Shown: one piece after another, positions 1 to 7,591 of the stretch
Numbering within the stretch: the stretch's first letter is position 1
Layout of the letters: the number at the start of each line of letters is the position of its first letter
The notes under the pieces: generated by a model
What the model saw: only the letters and a program-made list of their open reading frames with translations
Databases searched by the model: none
What the model was told of the DNA's origin: nothing
NCBI GenBank assembly: GCA_963799315.1
Contig: CAWCWP010000003.1
Span: forward strand, 101,062-165,061
DNA: 64,000 nucleotides
Source of the DNA: Parerythrobacter_A sp963799315
GTDB lineage: Bacteria > Pseudomonadota > Alphaproteobacteria > Sphingomonadales > Sphingomonadaceae
Reading direction: 5' to 3'
Position numbers and translations under genes: made by a program

Positions 1-1
1 C

Positions 2-1636
2 GAATATCCGCGCGCCGTTCCGATTGCGCTGTTCCTGCTGGTGGCCGCTATCACCGCGTTGAGCGTGTTCGCCATCGAACAGGGCGAGAATGCGCGCGAG
101 CGGGCCGAAATGCGTGAACGGGCGCAGGCGATCGCTTCCGCCATCGAACGACGGGGCAACAGTTCGGCGGCCTATCTTCGTGCAGGTGCAGCGTTGTTCG
201 GTGCAAACGAGCAAGTCGATCCGCGCTTGTTCACAAGCTTCGTTACGCAGCTACGGCTCGATTCCGATTTTCGCGGTGCGGATGGCCTCGGTTGGGCCCG
301 GCGCATCGGCACGCGCGACATCGCCGCCTTCGAGCAGGCACAGCGTTCGGCGGGAGAGGCTGACTATGTCGTGCGTCCCCTTCGTTCGGCAAGCGCAAAC
401 GACGAGGATCCTGGGGCGGTGCCGGTGACATTGCTGCAACCGGCTACGGAGCGTAACCGTCGCGCGCTTGGGTTCGATATGTATTCCGAAGCGACACGCC
501 GCAAGGCGATGGATGATGCAGCGAGCAGTGCGCGGCCTACTGCAACGGGCAAAGTCGTCCTGGCGCAGGAAGGCGCCGGTTCCGATCCGGGCTTCATCAT
601 CTACATGCCGGTATTCCGTGAAGACACCGTACCGCGCCGCTTGCACGGCTTCGTCTACAGTCCGTTCAATGCCAAGGAATTCCTGTTTTCCGCGCTGGAG
701 CTGGAAAGCCGGGGCGAGAAGGGCGTGCGCCTGTACGATACCGAAGTCGCTCCCGAAAACCTGCTGGCGGAAATACCGCCGGACGATGTGACCGGTGTGA
801 CTGCGGTTGAACCTGTCCGGATCGCGCAGCGTGATATGGTGTTGGAAGTGGAATCATCGCGGGCCGTGTCGCTGTCCAGCCTGTCGATGCTGACGCTGCT
901 GTTCGGCCTGCTGGTCGCGTCGCTGCTGATGACGGTGGCGCGGTTGCTGACGGCGCAGGCCAAGGAAGACCGTGCCTCGCTGCAATGGTTTGCCGAGCAG
1001 AACTCCATCCGCAATTCGCTGACCCGCGAACTGAACCACCGCGTGAAGAACACGCTGGCAAACGTGCTTTCGATCGTGGCCCTGACCCGCAGGCGCGCCG
1101 CCTCGCTCGACAGTTTTGCCGATAGCCTGGACGGACGTATTCGCGCCCTGTCCGCAACGCACGATTTGCTGACCCAGTCGGAGTGGGGCAGCACGGCAAT
1201 CCGCGCGGTGATCGAAGCGGAACTCGCGCCTTATTCCGGCACGAACGATACGATGGTCGAACTCGATGGCCCCGATGTCGAGCTTGCGCCGAACGATGCG
1301 CTTTCGCTCGGTCTGGCCTTGCACGAACTCAGCACCAATGCCGCCAAATACGGGGCGTTGAGCCAACCGGGCGGCACGGTTTCGATCGTTTGGGAAAAGA
1401 TCGACGATGAAACGGCGCATCTGCGCTGGACCGAACGGGGCGGACCGCCGGTTGCACCGAAGGCCGAACGGGCGCGCGGATTCGGAACGGACCTTATCGA
1501 AAAGATCGTGGCCCACGAACTCGCCCGTCCGGTACAGCTGGAATTCGACCCAGCCGGCGTCCGGTGCGAATTGATGATCCCGATCCGCACGCCAAGCGAC
1601 TTTGCCATCCGGGCGAAATACGCGCCGGACGCTTGA
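2..1636 (+). CDS. CHASE-domain HWE-type sensor histidine kinase (5' partial), general stress response
   Basis: Membrane sensor kinase probably acting on PhyR, whose gene lies convergently 20 nt away. The frame is open to the window edge, and the first visible codons already encode a hydrophobic helix (FLLVAAITALSVF), so the true start lies outside; the GTG at 41 is inside that helix. A CHASE-like extracytoplasmic region follows (about 80-850), then a second membrane helix (about 870-950). The H box HRVKNTLANV (His codon near 1037) and the ATPase N box HELSTNAAKYG are typical of HisKA_2/HWE kinases, and LRWTERGG carries the W-x-E signature. Kinases beside phyR in sphingomonads (PhyP, GsrP) control PhyR phosphorylation; whether this one acts mainly as kinase or phosphatase cannot be read from sequence. 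nepR and ecfG are not in the window and may lie to the left. Confidence 0.85.
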   Translation, partial: EYPRAVPIALFLLVAAITALSVFAIEQGENARERAEMRERAQAIASAIERRGNSSAAYLRAGAALFGANEQVDPRLFTSFVTQLRLDSDFRGADGLGWARRIGTRDIAAFEQAQRSAGEADYVVRPLRSASANDEDPGAVPVTLLQPATERNRRALGFDMYSEATRRKAMDDAASSARPTATGKVVLAQEGAGSDPGFIIYMPVFREDTVPRRLHGFVYSPFNAKEFLFSALELESRGEKGVRLYDTEVAPENLLAEIPPDDVTGVTAVEPVRIAQRDMVLEVESSRAVSLSSLSMLTLLFGLLVASLLMTVARLLTAQAKEDRASLQWFAEQNSIRNSLTRELNHRVKNTLANVLSIVALTRRRAASLDSFADSLDGRIRALSATHDLLTQSEWGSTAIRAVIEAELAPYSGTNDTMVELDGPDVELAPNDALSLGLALHELSTNAAKYGALSQPGGTVSIVWEKIDDETAHLRWTERGGPPVAPKAERARGFGTDLIEKIVAHELARPVQLEFDPAGVRCELMIPIRTPSDFAIRAKYAPDA

Positions 1637-1656
1637 GAGCGTTCTCGTACGCAGCG

Positions 1657-2448
1657 TCAGGTGAGCGGTTTGTTCGCCCCGAAAAACAGCGCCTGGCTGA
1701 TCGCCGCGCGGACCGTGGTTTCCTGAAACGGCTTGGTCACGAGATAGGTCGGCTCCGGCCGGTCGCCCGTCAGCAGGCGTTCGGGATAGGCGGTGATGAA
1801 AATCACCGGCACGCTGCCCATCTCCAGAATGTCGTCCACCGCATCGAGGCCGGACGATCCGTCGGCCAGCTGGATGTCGGCCAGCACCAGTCCCGGCGTC
1901 TTTTCCGCGACCACTTCCTGCGCTTGCGTGCGCGTGGCGGCGGTCCCGCAAATCTCGTGGCCAAGCGAAGTGACGAGGTCTTCCAGCTGCATCGAAATCA
2001 GCGGTTCGTCTTCGATGATGAGTACCGATGTCGTCGATTCCCGGTCGATCTCGGCCACGGCGTCGCGCACCAGGCTTTCCACATCGTCGGTCGACACCTG
2101 CATGATTTCGCCCGCTTCCTCGGCGGAAAAATTCTCCAGCGTGGTCAGGAGCAGCGCCTGCCGGTTGAGCGGAGTCACGCCTTTCAGCCGATCCTGCGCC
2201 GCCGCCTCGTGCGTGGAGGCTTCGGCGGCTTCCGGCACGTCCTGAAACGCGCTCGACCAGATCGTGTTGAACGCACGGTAAAGCGGCACGCGGCCTTCGC
2301 CCAGTTCCGCCTTCAGCGCATCGTCGGCCAAGGCGGCTTCCAGCGTGGCCCGCACATAGGCATCGCCGCTGGCCTGCGAGCCGGAAAGGGCCCGCGCATA
2401 TCGCCGCAGATAGGGCAGATTGGCAGCGACTTGATCTCCGAGCGACAT
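1657..2448 (-). CDS. phyR: PhyR, anti-anti-sigma response regulator of the general stress response
   Basis: 263 aa. The N-terminal half (about residues 1-135) is a sigma-like domain that in this family binds the anti-sigma factor NepR. The C-terminal half is a receiver with acidic residues IIEDEP, phospho-acceptor Asp in LADIQLADG, conserved Thr/Ser in FITAYPE and Lys in VTKPF. When phosphorylated, PhyR sequesters NepR and frees sigma EcfG. The ATG at 2448 was chosen because the sigma-like domain starts there and a GGAAGG ribosome-binding site precedes it; the frame stays open upstream without conserved sequence. A perfect EcfG-type promoter lies 52-77 nt upstream (2500-2525), which predicts positive autoregulation. 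Convergent with the sensor kinase. Confidence 0.95.
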   Translation of the reverse strand: MSLGDQVAANLPYLRRYARALSGSQASGDAYVRATLEAALADDALKAELGEGRVPLYRAFNTIWSSAFQDVPEAAEASTHEAAAQDRLKGVTPLNRQALLLTTLENFSAEEAGEIMQVSTDDVESLVRDAVAEIDRESTTSVLIIEDEPLISMQLEDLVTSLGHEICGTAATRTQAQEVVAEKTPGLVLADIQLADGSSGLDAVDDILEMGSVPVIFITAYPERLLTGDRPEPTYLVTKPFQETTVRAAISQALFFGANKPLT

Positions 2449-2499
2449 AAACTTCCTTCCGTAAGGGATACAGGACGCCCTGACAGGCGCGCACAGGGC

Positions 2500-2525
2500 A
2501 ACGCGGCGAAGACGCGTCAGGTTCC
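2500..2525 (-). promoter_or_regulatory. EcfG-type (general stress) promoter of phyR
   Basis: On the minus strand GGAAC (2525-2521), 17 nt, CGTT (2503-2500), an exact match to the alphaproteobacterial EcfG consensus GGAAC-N16/17-CGTT. It reads toward phyR, with the expected transcription start near 2493 and a leader of about 45 nt before the ATG at 2448. Confidence 0.8.
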
Positions 2526-2640
2526 CGTATCGGACTCGTCTACCCGTTCGAAGCGCGCGCCGCAATCGGCGCTATCGCGTTGTTGTCCGGCGTCATTCGG
2601 TCGCCCATCATAAGATTTGATATGATTTGAAAGGGGCGCG

Positions 2641-2665
2641 GGAACCGTTCGTACGGTCGGCGATT
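2641..2665 (+). promoter_or_regulatory. Probable EcfG-type promoter of the sRNA
   Basis: GGAAC at 2641-2645 is followed after 15-16 nt by CGATT (2661-2665). The -35 element is perfect and the -10 imperfect (consensus CGTT). The predicted start near 2671 is just before the first stem of the RNA described next. Weaker than the promoters before phyR and the FAT GUY regulator. Confidence 0.45.
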
Positions 2666-2670
2666 ATGAT

Positions 2671-2762
2671 TTTGTCACCCGCCGCGACCCCCCTCCCGTC
2701 AAGGCGGCCGGTGATATGATCCCCTCGGCCCCCGGACAGATGTTCGGGGGCCGTTTTCGTTT
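2671..2762 (+). ncRNA. gsrN: GsrN-like small RNA with C-rich loop, general stress response
   Basis: Visible structure: a 5' hairpin with TCACC (2675-2679) pairing with GGTGA (2710-2714), one C-C mismatch, then GCCGC (2681-2685) pairing with GCGGC (2704-2708). It encloses an 18-nt loop (2686-2703) dominated by ACCCCCCTCCC. The 3' end is an intrinsic terminator: CGGCCCCCG (2726-2734), a 10-nt loop, CGGGGGCCG (2745-2753), then TTTTCGTTT. No open frame of useful length lies here. A sigma-EcfG-controlled RNA near the core stress genes, with an exposed C-rich 5' loop and a terminator, is the described architecture of Caulobacter GsrN. The symbol is by analogy of structure and location; sequence homology was not tested. 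It is the main content of the 344-nt gap between phyR and the next regulator. Confidence 0.6.
2726..2762 (+). terminator. Rho-independent terminator of the GsrN-like RNA
   Basis: Perfect 9-bp GC stem (2726-2734 with 2745-2753), extendable inward by three more pairs, followed by a T-rich tail. It faces the plus strand, where no protein gene ends, so it must serve an untranslated transcript from this gap. Confidence 0.8.
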
Positions 2763-2792
2763 GCGATCAAGTATATCGCGCGGATGTGTAGT

Positions 2793-3203
2793 TTAGCGCG
2801 CGCTGCGTCTCAGGGCAGCCAGCACACCCCGGCGCGGGGCACGCCGCGCCGCCGCCAGCAAGGCATCGGCGTCCAACGGCTTTTCCAGAACGGTGCCTAG
2901 CGCGGCGATCGGTGCGGGAATGTCCTGCGGCGCACCGGTAGCAAAGATGATGCGGGTGTTGCGCGCGTCGAGGCTCTGGATCAGTTCGGCAATCGCCCAT
3001 CCATCGTCGCTGTCGCTCAGATGGATGTCCAGCACCAGCACATCGGGCAGTTTGCCGCGCAGGGCCGCCATCGCATCCTGTGTAGAGGCTGTCACGATAA
3101 CAGGCGCGGCTCCGGCATCTTCGAAGACCATCTGCGTCGCCATCGCGATGACGGGGTCGTCCTCCACGATGAGGACGGAGCCAAGAGGTGCCGGTTTTGC
3201 CAA
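2793..3203 (-). CDS. FAT GUY single-domain response regulator (SdrG-like)
   Basis: 136 aa receiver domain with no output domain. Key residues: acidic pair in IVEDDP, phospho-acceptor Asp in VLVLDIHLSD, the FATG motif in IIFATGAPQ and Lys in LEKPL. The FATG signature marks the FAT GUY family, whose member SdrG modulates the general stress phosphorelay in Sphingomonas. TTG at 3203 is used because no in-frame ATG or GTG precedes the receiver; the start is uncertain. The C-terminus is Arg-rich. An exact EcfG-type promoter sits 34-59 nt upstream (3237-3262), supporting membership in the stress regulon. Confidence 0.85.
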   Translation of the reverse strand: MAKPAPLGSVLIVEDDPVIAMATQMVFEDAGAAPVIVTASTQDAMAALRGKLPDVLVLDIHLSDSDDGWAIAELIQSLDARNTRIIFATGAPQDIPAPIAALGTVLEKPLDADALLAAARRAPRRGVLAALRRSAR

Positions 3204-3236
3204 GGTCAGGTTAGAGCGCTGCGCATCGCGTCATGA

Positions 3237-3262
3237 AACGATGCGGCAGGCGAAGCGGTTCC
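3237..3262 (-). promoter_or_regulatory. EcfG-type promoter of the FAT GUY regulator
   Basis: Minus strand GGAAC (3262-3258), 17 nt, CGTT (3240-3237), matching the EcfG consensus and spacing exactly. Predicted start about 3230, giving a leader of about 27 nt before the TTG start at 3203. Confidence 0.75.
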
Positions 3263-3301
3263 CCAGCAGCTTCCGGGGTCGCACGATCCGACGCGGCATG
3301 A

Positions 3302-4477
3302 CTACAGCGCGCGTTCGTAAATCGCGTATTCGCGGTTTGCCGATGCTCCGATAGTGTCGGCAATTGCGACCATCCCCTGATTGTCTTCGAGTATCCAGCC
3401 GATCTCGGCCCGTTTGCCGCCGAATTCGGCCAGCGTCACATCGCGTATATCGCTGATCATCATGAACGCCATCTGGCTGGCGAGGCGCGAATTCTGGTGC
3501 GCCTTGACCACGCCCATCAACGGCACCCGCACATCGGCGGGCTTCGGCTTGCGCAGCCAGCGCAGCAGCCGCGCCCAGCCGAACGGCAGCAGGCGCCCGT
3601 TTATGCGCGCCAGCAGACGGTTGATATCGGGAAAGACGAGCATGAAGGCGACCGGCTCGCCGTCCAGCTCGATAATGCGGTTCAGGCCCGGAAAGATGAT
3701 CGGTTTCATTTTCTTGGCAGCATACTGGATTTCCGCCTCGGTAAACGGAACGAAACCCCAGTTGGAGGACCAGGCATCGTTCAGGATGCCCAGCACCGCG
3801 CGCCAGTCTTTCTCCAGGTTTTTCATGTCCGGCTGGCGCATCACCAGCCGTTCGTTGCGATAGCCCGAAGCCACAATGCGCTGCACCAGCGGCGGGAACG
3901 GCTTCGTGATGTCCAGTTCGTAAGTCAGCAGCGTCTTGGCGCGACCGTAGCCTGCCGTCTCGATCCAGCCTGCGTAATGCGCCGGGTGCTGCCCCATCAT
4001 GATCATCGGGGCGTGGTCCTGCCCCTGAACCAGCAGGCCCGGCTCCTCCCAGATCGACAGCGAAATCGGGCCGAGAACGCGCGTCATGCCTTCCTTCGCC
4101 AGCCAGGTTTCCGCCCGTGCCAACAGCGCACCGGCGACCTCCGCGTCGTCTGCATCGAAATAGCCGAACATGCCCGTACCCGGCCCGAAACCCTGTTCGG
4201 CAGGCTGTTGCAGCGCAACCTCGTCGATATGCGCGCTGATGCGGCCCACGGGGGTTTCGCCGCGATAGGCGATGAAGAACTGGACGCGGGCATGGGCGAA
4301 GAAGGGGTTCTTGTCCGGATCGACCAGCTCCAGCTGCTCGCGTCGCAACTGCGGCACATGGTTGGGCGTCTCGGCGGCGAAGCGGCGACCCAGATCGACG
4401 AAAGCGGCGCGCTGTTTCGCGCCGGAAACGGGACGTATCTCGACAGGTCGCCGCGGGCGGTGTTTGGCTGCGTTCAT
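3302..4477 (-). CDS. GNAT-fold (YghO-like) N-acyltransferase-related protein
   Basis: 391 aa from ATG 4477; an 18-codon upstream extension has no conserved character. The protein resembles the large family related to E. coli YghO, with an acyl-CoA N-acyltransferase fold: a block around FFIAYRGETPVGRISAHID, then GMFGYFDADD and a C-terminal half with strand-helix repeats (LMGVVKAHQN). The substrate is unknown and no catalytic residues can be assigned from sequence. It is divergent from the desaturase, with 116 nt between the starts, so the two may share a regulatory region. Confidence 0.65.
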   Translation of the reverse strand: MNAAKHRPRRPVEIRPVSGAKQRAAFVDLGRRFAAETPNHVPQLRREQLELVDPDKNPFFAHARVQFFIAYRGETPVGRISAHIDEVALQQPAEQGFGPGTGMFGYFDADDAEVAGALLARAETWLAKEGMTRVLGPISLSIWEEPGLLVQGQDHAPMIMMGQHPAHYAGWIETAGYGRAKTLLTYELDITKPFPPLVQRIVASGYRNERLVMRQPDMKNLEKDWRAVLGILNDAWSSNWGFVPFTEAEIQYAAKKMKPIIFPGLNRIIELDGEPVAFMLVFPDINRLLARINGRLLPFGWARLLRWLRKPKPADVRVPLMGVVKAHQNSRLASQMAFMMISDIRDVTLAEFGGKRAEIGWILEDNQGMVAIADTIGASANREYAIYERAL

Positions 4478-4593
4478 TGCCGCACTGCAATGGGTTTTGC
4501 CCGCTGCACTTGTCAACCGGACGCGCGCCACTCGCGCCCCTTACTTTGGCCCCCTGTCTTTAACCGCCGAAAGCCGCTATTACCTTGGCCACG

Positions 4594-5673
4594 ATGACTG
4601 TTCAGCAAGCCATGTCTGTCCCGACGCAGCAGCCCCGGCGCGAGCCGGTGGCCGATGACCGCGCCCTGTTGCGCGGTGCGCGCGACCTGACGAAGGATCT
4701 GGCGGAAGCGCGTCCGGGCATTTATTGGCCCGACATGCTGGCATCGGCCGGATTGGGCTATGCCGGTATTGCCGGGGCCATCCTGCTCGCAAACCCGGTA
4801 TTGGCCGTATCGAGCGCGGCAATCGCGGTGCTTGCGCTGTACCGCGCGCTGATGTTCATTCACGAGATTTCGCACATCCACCGCGATGCGCTGCCCGGTT
4901 TTCGAACCGGCTGGAACCTGCTGGTCGGCATACCGCTGCTCACGCCGTCCTTCATGTATGAAGGCGTGCACACGCTGCATCACAAGCGCACGCAATACGG
5001 GACCGTCGAGGATCCCGAATACCTGCCGCTGGCGCTGATGAAGCCGTGGAGCCTGCCGCTGTTCATCGCGGTGGCCATGCTTGCGCCGGTTGCGCTGCTG
5101 TTCCGCTTTGCCGTGCTGGTGCCGCTGGGCGCAGTCGTGCCTGCGATACGGCGCGTGGTGTGGCAGCGGTTTTCCGCGCTTTCGATCAACCCGGCGTTTC
5201 GCCGTCGCCCCGCCGAAGGCACGCTGGCGCGGCGGGTGTTCTGGCAGGAGCTGGGCGGGGCGGTCTGGGCATGGGCGCTGATCGGCAGCATATTCGCGTT
5301 CGGCTGGCGGCCGCTGCTGGTGGTGCTCGGCATTGTCAGCATCACCGCCGTTCTGAACCAGCTGCGCACGCTGGTCGCGCATTTGTGGGAGAACGAGGGC
5401 GATGCCATGTCGGTGACCGCGCAGTTCCTCGACAGCGTCAACGTGCCGCCACCCGGGCCCGTGGCGGAGATATGGGCGCCGGTCGGCTTGCGCTATCACG
5501 CGCTGCATCATCTGATGCCGTCGATGCCGTATCACGCCCTGCCGGAGGCGCACCGCCGGCTGGTGCGCGAACTGGGCACGGGATCGACCTATGACGGGGC
5601 GAACCATCCCGGCATGTGGACCTTGGTGGCGCGCATTGCGCGCAGCACTATGGGCCGGCAAAGATCCGCCTGA
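4594..5673 (+). CDS. Membrane fatty acid desaturase family protein
   Basis: 359 aa integral membrane di-iron protein. Three histidine clusters define the active site: HEISHIH (near residue 90), HTLHHKR (near 125) and HALHHL (near 305). Membrane stretches surround residues 50-80, 160-185 and 225-255. The family introduces double bonds into acyl chains or hydroxylates lipids. The substrate is unknown, and nothing here ties it to the carotenoid genes 47 kb away. ATG 4594 is preferred to TTG 4585; a further ATG lies at 4612. Confidence 0.85.
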   Translation: MTVQQAMSVPTQQPRREPVADDRALLRGARDLTKDLAEARPGIYWPDMLASAGLGYAGIAGAILLANPVLAVSSAAIAVLALYRALMFIHEISHIHRDALPGFRTGWNLLVGIPLLTPSFMYEGVHTLHHKRTQYGTVEDPEYLPLALMKPWSLPLFIAVAMLAPVALLFRFAVLVPLGAVVPAIRRVVWQRFSALSINPAFRRRPAEGTLARRVFWQELGGAVWAWALIGSIFAFGWRPLLVVLGIVSITAVLNQLRTLVAHLWENEGDAMSVTAQFLDSVNVPPPGPVAEIWAPVGLRYHALHHLMPSMPYHALPEAHRRLVRELGTGSTYDGANHPGMWTLVARIARSTMGRQRSA

Positions 5674-5680
5674 CGACCGG

Positions 5681-5920
5681 TTATTCGGTGATGGATTCCA
5701 CAGGCGTTTCGCCGGTTCCGTCGCTGGCCCCGGTTTCGGCGGCAATCGCATCGACAGCTTCGTCACGCCCGTCGGCGGACATATTCTTGTCGGCCACTTC
5801 GCCCTCGGCATCCGCAACCGGTGCGGGCAACGTTTCTTCATAGCTGGTGTCCAGCGTCTCTTCTTCGGCGCAGGCCGTCAGGGACAGGGCGAAGGCAGCA
5901 AGTGCGCAGGCACGGATCAT
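5681..5920 (-). CDS. Small acidic lipoprotein, function unknown
   Basis: 79 aa. A lipoprotein signal peptide ends in the lipobox LTAC, so the mature protein starts at Cys17. The rest is Asp/Glu/Ala-rich, low in complexity and probably disordered. A strong ribosome-binding site (AAGGAG) precedes ATG 5920. It faces the desaturase convergently, 7 nt apart. No family recognised. Confidence 0.65.
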   Translation of the reverse strand: MIRACALAAFALSLTACAEEETLDTSYEETLPAPVADAEGEVADKNMSADGRDEAVDAIAAETGASDGTGETPVESITE

Positions 5921-5971
5921 GTCGTAATCTCCTTGTTATGGTGGCCGTCTGCCATTGCGGCAAAGCACCCG

Positions 5972-6491
5972 TCAATCGAGAAACCGGATCATCGCGCAAC
6001 GGCTTTCGCGCGGAAGGCCCTGTCGAGCCTCCTTCGCGAGTGTTGCTGCAAGGCGAGGGTGTGCCGTTTCGTCGGCGGCTTCGACAAATCCCAGCTTTGT
6101 ATAAAACGGCGCATTCCACGGCACATCGCGGAAAGTGGTGAGCGTCACCGCGTCGAAGCCGGAATTGCGCGCGTCGATCAGGCAGGCGCGTATCAATCCG
6201 GCGCCGATGCCATTGCGCTGGTGCAAAGGGTGGACGCTGCATTCCACCATATGCAGTTCGCGCCCGAAGGGTTCGGTCACGAGGAAGCCTGCCATCGCAT
6301 CGTCGGACAGACGCAACCAGGCAATGCCCCTTGCCGATCAGGGTTTGCAGGCGCGGTATCGACAGGGTGGGCTGTTTCGCCACGTCCTGCAGCTCTTCGA
6401 TTTGCGCGAAAAGCTGGCTTGCGGATGCTTCCACCGCCGGCATCCGCTCGGCATCCTCCCGGCGCGCCAGCCGCAGCGACCAGTCGGTCAC
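5972..6491 (-). CDS. GNAT N-acetyltransferase, frameshifted
   Basis: Acetyl-CoA-dependent acyltransferase, about 172 aa once the frame is repaired. GTG 6491 overlaps the lptG stop (GTGA) and has GAGGAG before it, indicating translational coupling with lptG. The N-terminal part (LRLARREDAERMPAVEA) is in one frame; the acetyl-CoA site (HPLHQRNGIGAGLI) and C-terminal NAPFYTKLGF are in the next. Dropping one C from the plus-strand CCCC run at 6327-6330 restores a continuous family-like sequence, so a homopolymer insertion is likely. It resembles RimI/YpeA-type acetyltransferases; the substrate is unknown. Confidence 0.7.
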
Positions 6492-7588
6492 TCCTCGGTC
6501 CGGATCAGCACGGTTTCGCCGATCAGCAGGAACAGGAAGAACGGCGACCATGCCGCAAGGAAGGGCGGATATCCGCCGAAACTGCCCATCGCCAGCGCGG
6601 CATTGTCGACCACGAAATAGGCAAAGCCCAGCGCCATGCCGATGACCGCGCGCACGAACAGCTGGCCCGACCGGGCGAGGCCGAACGCGGCGATCGAGCC
6701 GAGCAGCGGCATCAGCAGCGCCGACAGCGGCCCGGAAATCTTGTGCCACCATTTCGCCTGCAGCTCGCTGGTGCGTCGTCCCGCTGCTTCGTAGGCGTCG
6801 ATGGAGGCGGACAGCTCGGAGAAGGACTGCGTATCGGGATCGACCCGGTCCAGCGCGATCTGTTCCAGCGTAAGGCCCTCGGCGACGACCACCGCGCCTT
6901 CGGCATCGCTGGTGGCGGTGGCGACATCGAACCGTTCGGCATCCTCCAGCCGCCAGCCCGGAGCGGCATAGCTGGCGCTGGCGGCGCGGACCTGTTGCGC
7001 CAGCATCCCCTGCGGATCGCGCCGATACCATGTGACGCCTTCCATTCGCAGCTCGGCACCTGCGCCGATCAGCCGCTGGGCCATCAGGATATTCGCGCCA
7101 TCGGTCAGATAAACATTCGTCCGCTCGCCTGAGCTTTGCGGCACGGCGCCGTAGTCATTGCCCTCCCACGCCTTCAGCGTCGCGGTGGCGCGGGTTACCA
7201 CCCGTTCGTTGAAGACAAAGCTACCCGCCGCCACCAGCGCGGCGGTCAGCAGCAGCGGGGCCAGCACCTGATGCGCGGAAAGGCCGGCCGCCTTCATCGC
7301 CACGACTTCGCTGTTCTGGTTCAGGGCGACCAGCGTGATGAGCGTGGCCAGCAGCACCGAATAGGGCAGGAAACGCGCGACAAGCTGCGGGATGCGCAGC
7401 GTGATATACGTCCACAGCTCGCTTTGCCCGTTGCCCGGCACTTCCAGAATTTCGCCGCTGTTGCCGAGCAGGTCGAGCGACATCAGCACCAGCACCAGCA
7501 CCGCCAGCATCGCGACGATACGCACGACGAATGTCTTCGCCATGTAAAGCGTCAGCGTGCGCGACGGAAAGAAATCGAGTTGCGGCAC
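6488..7588 (-). CDS. lptG: LptG, LPS transport permease
   Basis: 366 aa YjgP/YjgQ-family permease. Membrane helices lie near residues 20-42, 60-80 and 100-125, with a periplasmic domain in the middle and three C-terminal helices. LptF and LptG form the transmembrane part of the LptB2FG transporter, which extracts lipopolysaccharide from the inner membrane. It begins with GTG 7588, only 3 nt after the lptF stop, and ends overlapping the GNAT gene. Assignment as LptG rather than LptF rests on its second position in the pair. Confidence 0.9.
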   Translation of the reverse strand: MPQLDFFPSRTLTLYMAKTFVVRIVAMLAVLVLVLMSLDLLGNSGEILEVPGNGQSELWTYITLRIPQLVARFLPYSVLLATLITLVALNQNSEVVAMKAAGLSAHQVLAPLLLTAALVAAGSFVFNERVVTRATATLKAWEGNDYGAVPQSSGERTNVYLTDGANILMAQRLIGAGAELRMEGVTWYRRDPQGMLAQQVRAASASYAAPGWRLEDAERFDVATATSDAEGAVVVAEGLTLEQIALDRVDPDTQSFSELSASIDAYEAAGRRTSELQAKWWHKISGPLSALLMPLLGSIAAFGLARSGQLFVRAVIGMALGFAYFVVDNAALAMGSFGGYPPFLAAWSPFFLFLLIGETVLIRTEE

Positions 7589-7591
7589 GGG

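Noticed and set aside
2449..2792. Looked for nepR or ecfG in the gap beside phyR
   Set aside because: No frame in either strand gives a NepR-like or sigma protein; the gap is explained by the phyR promoter and the sRNA.
4594..5673. Carotenoid hydroxylase or ketolase (CrtZ/CrtW/CrtG)
   Set aside because: The length, helix layout and His-box spacing fit fatty acid desaturases, and it is far from the crt genes.
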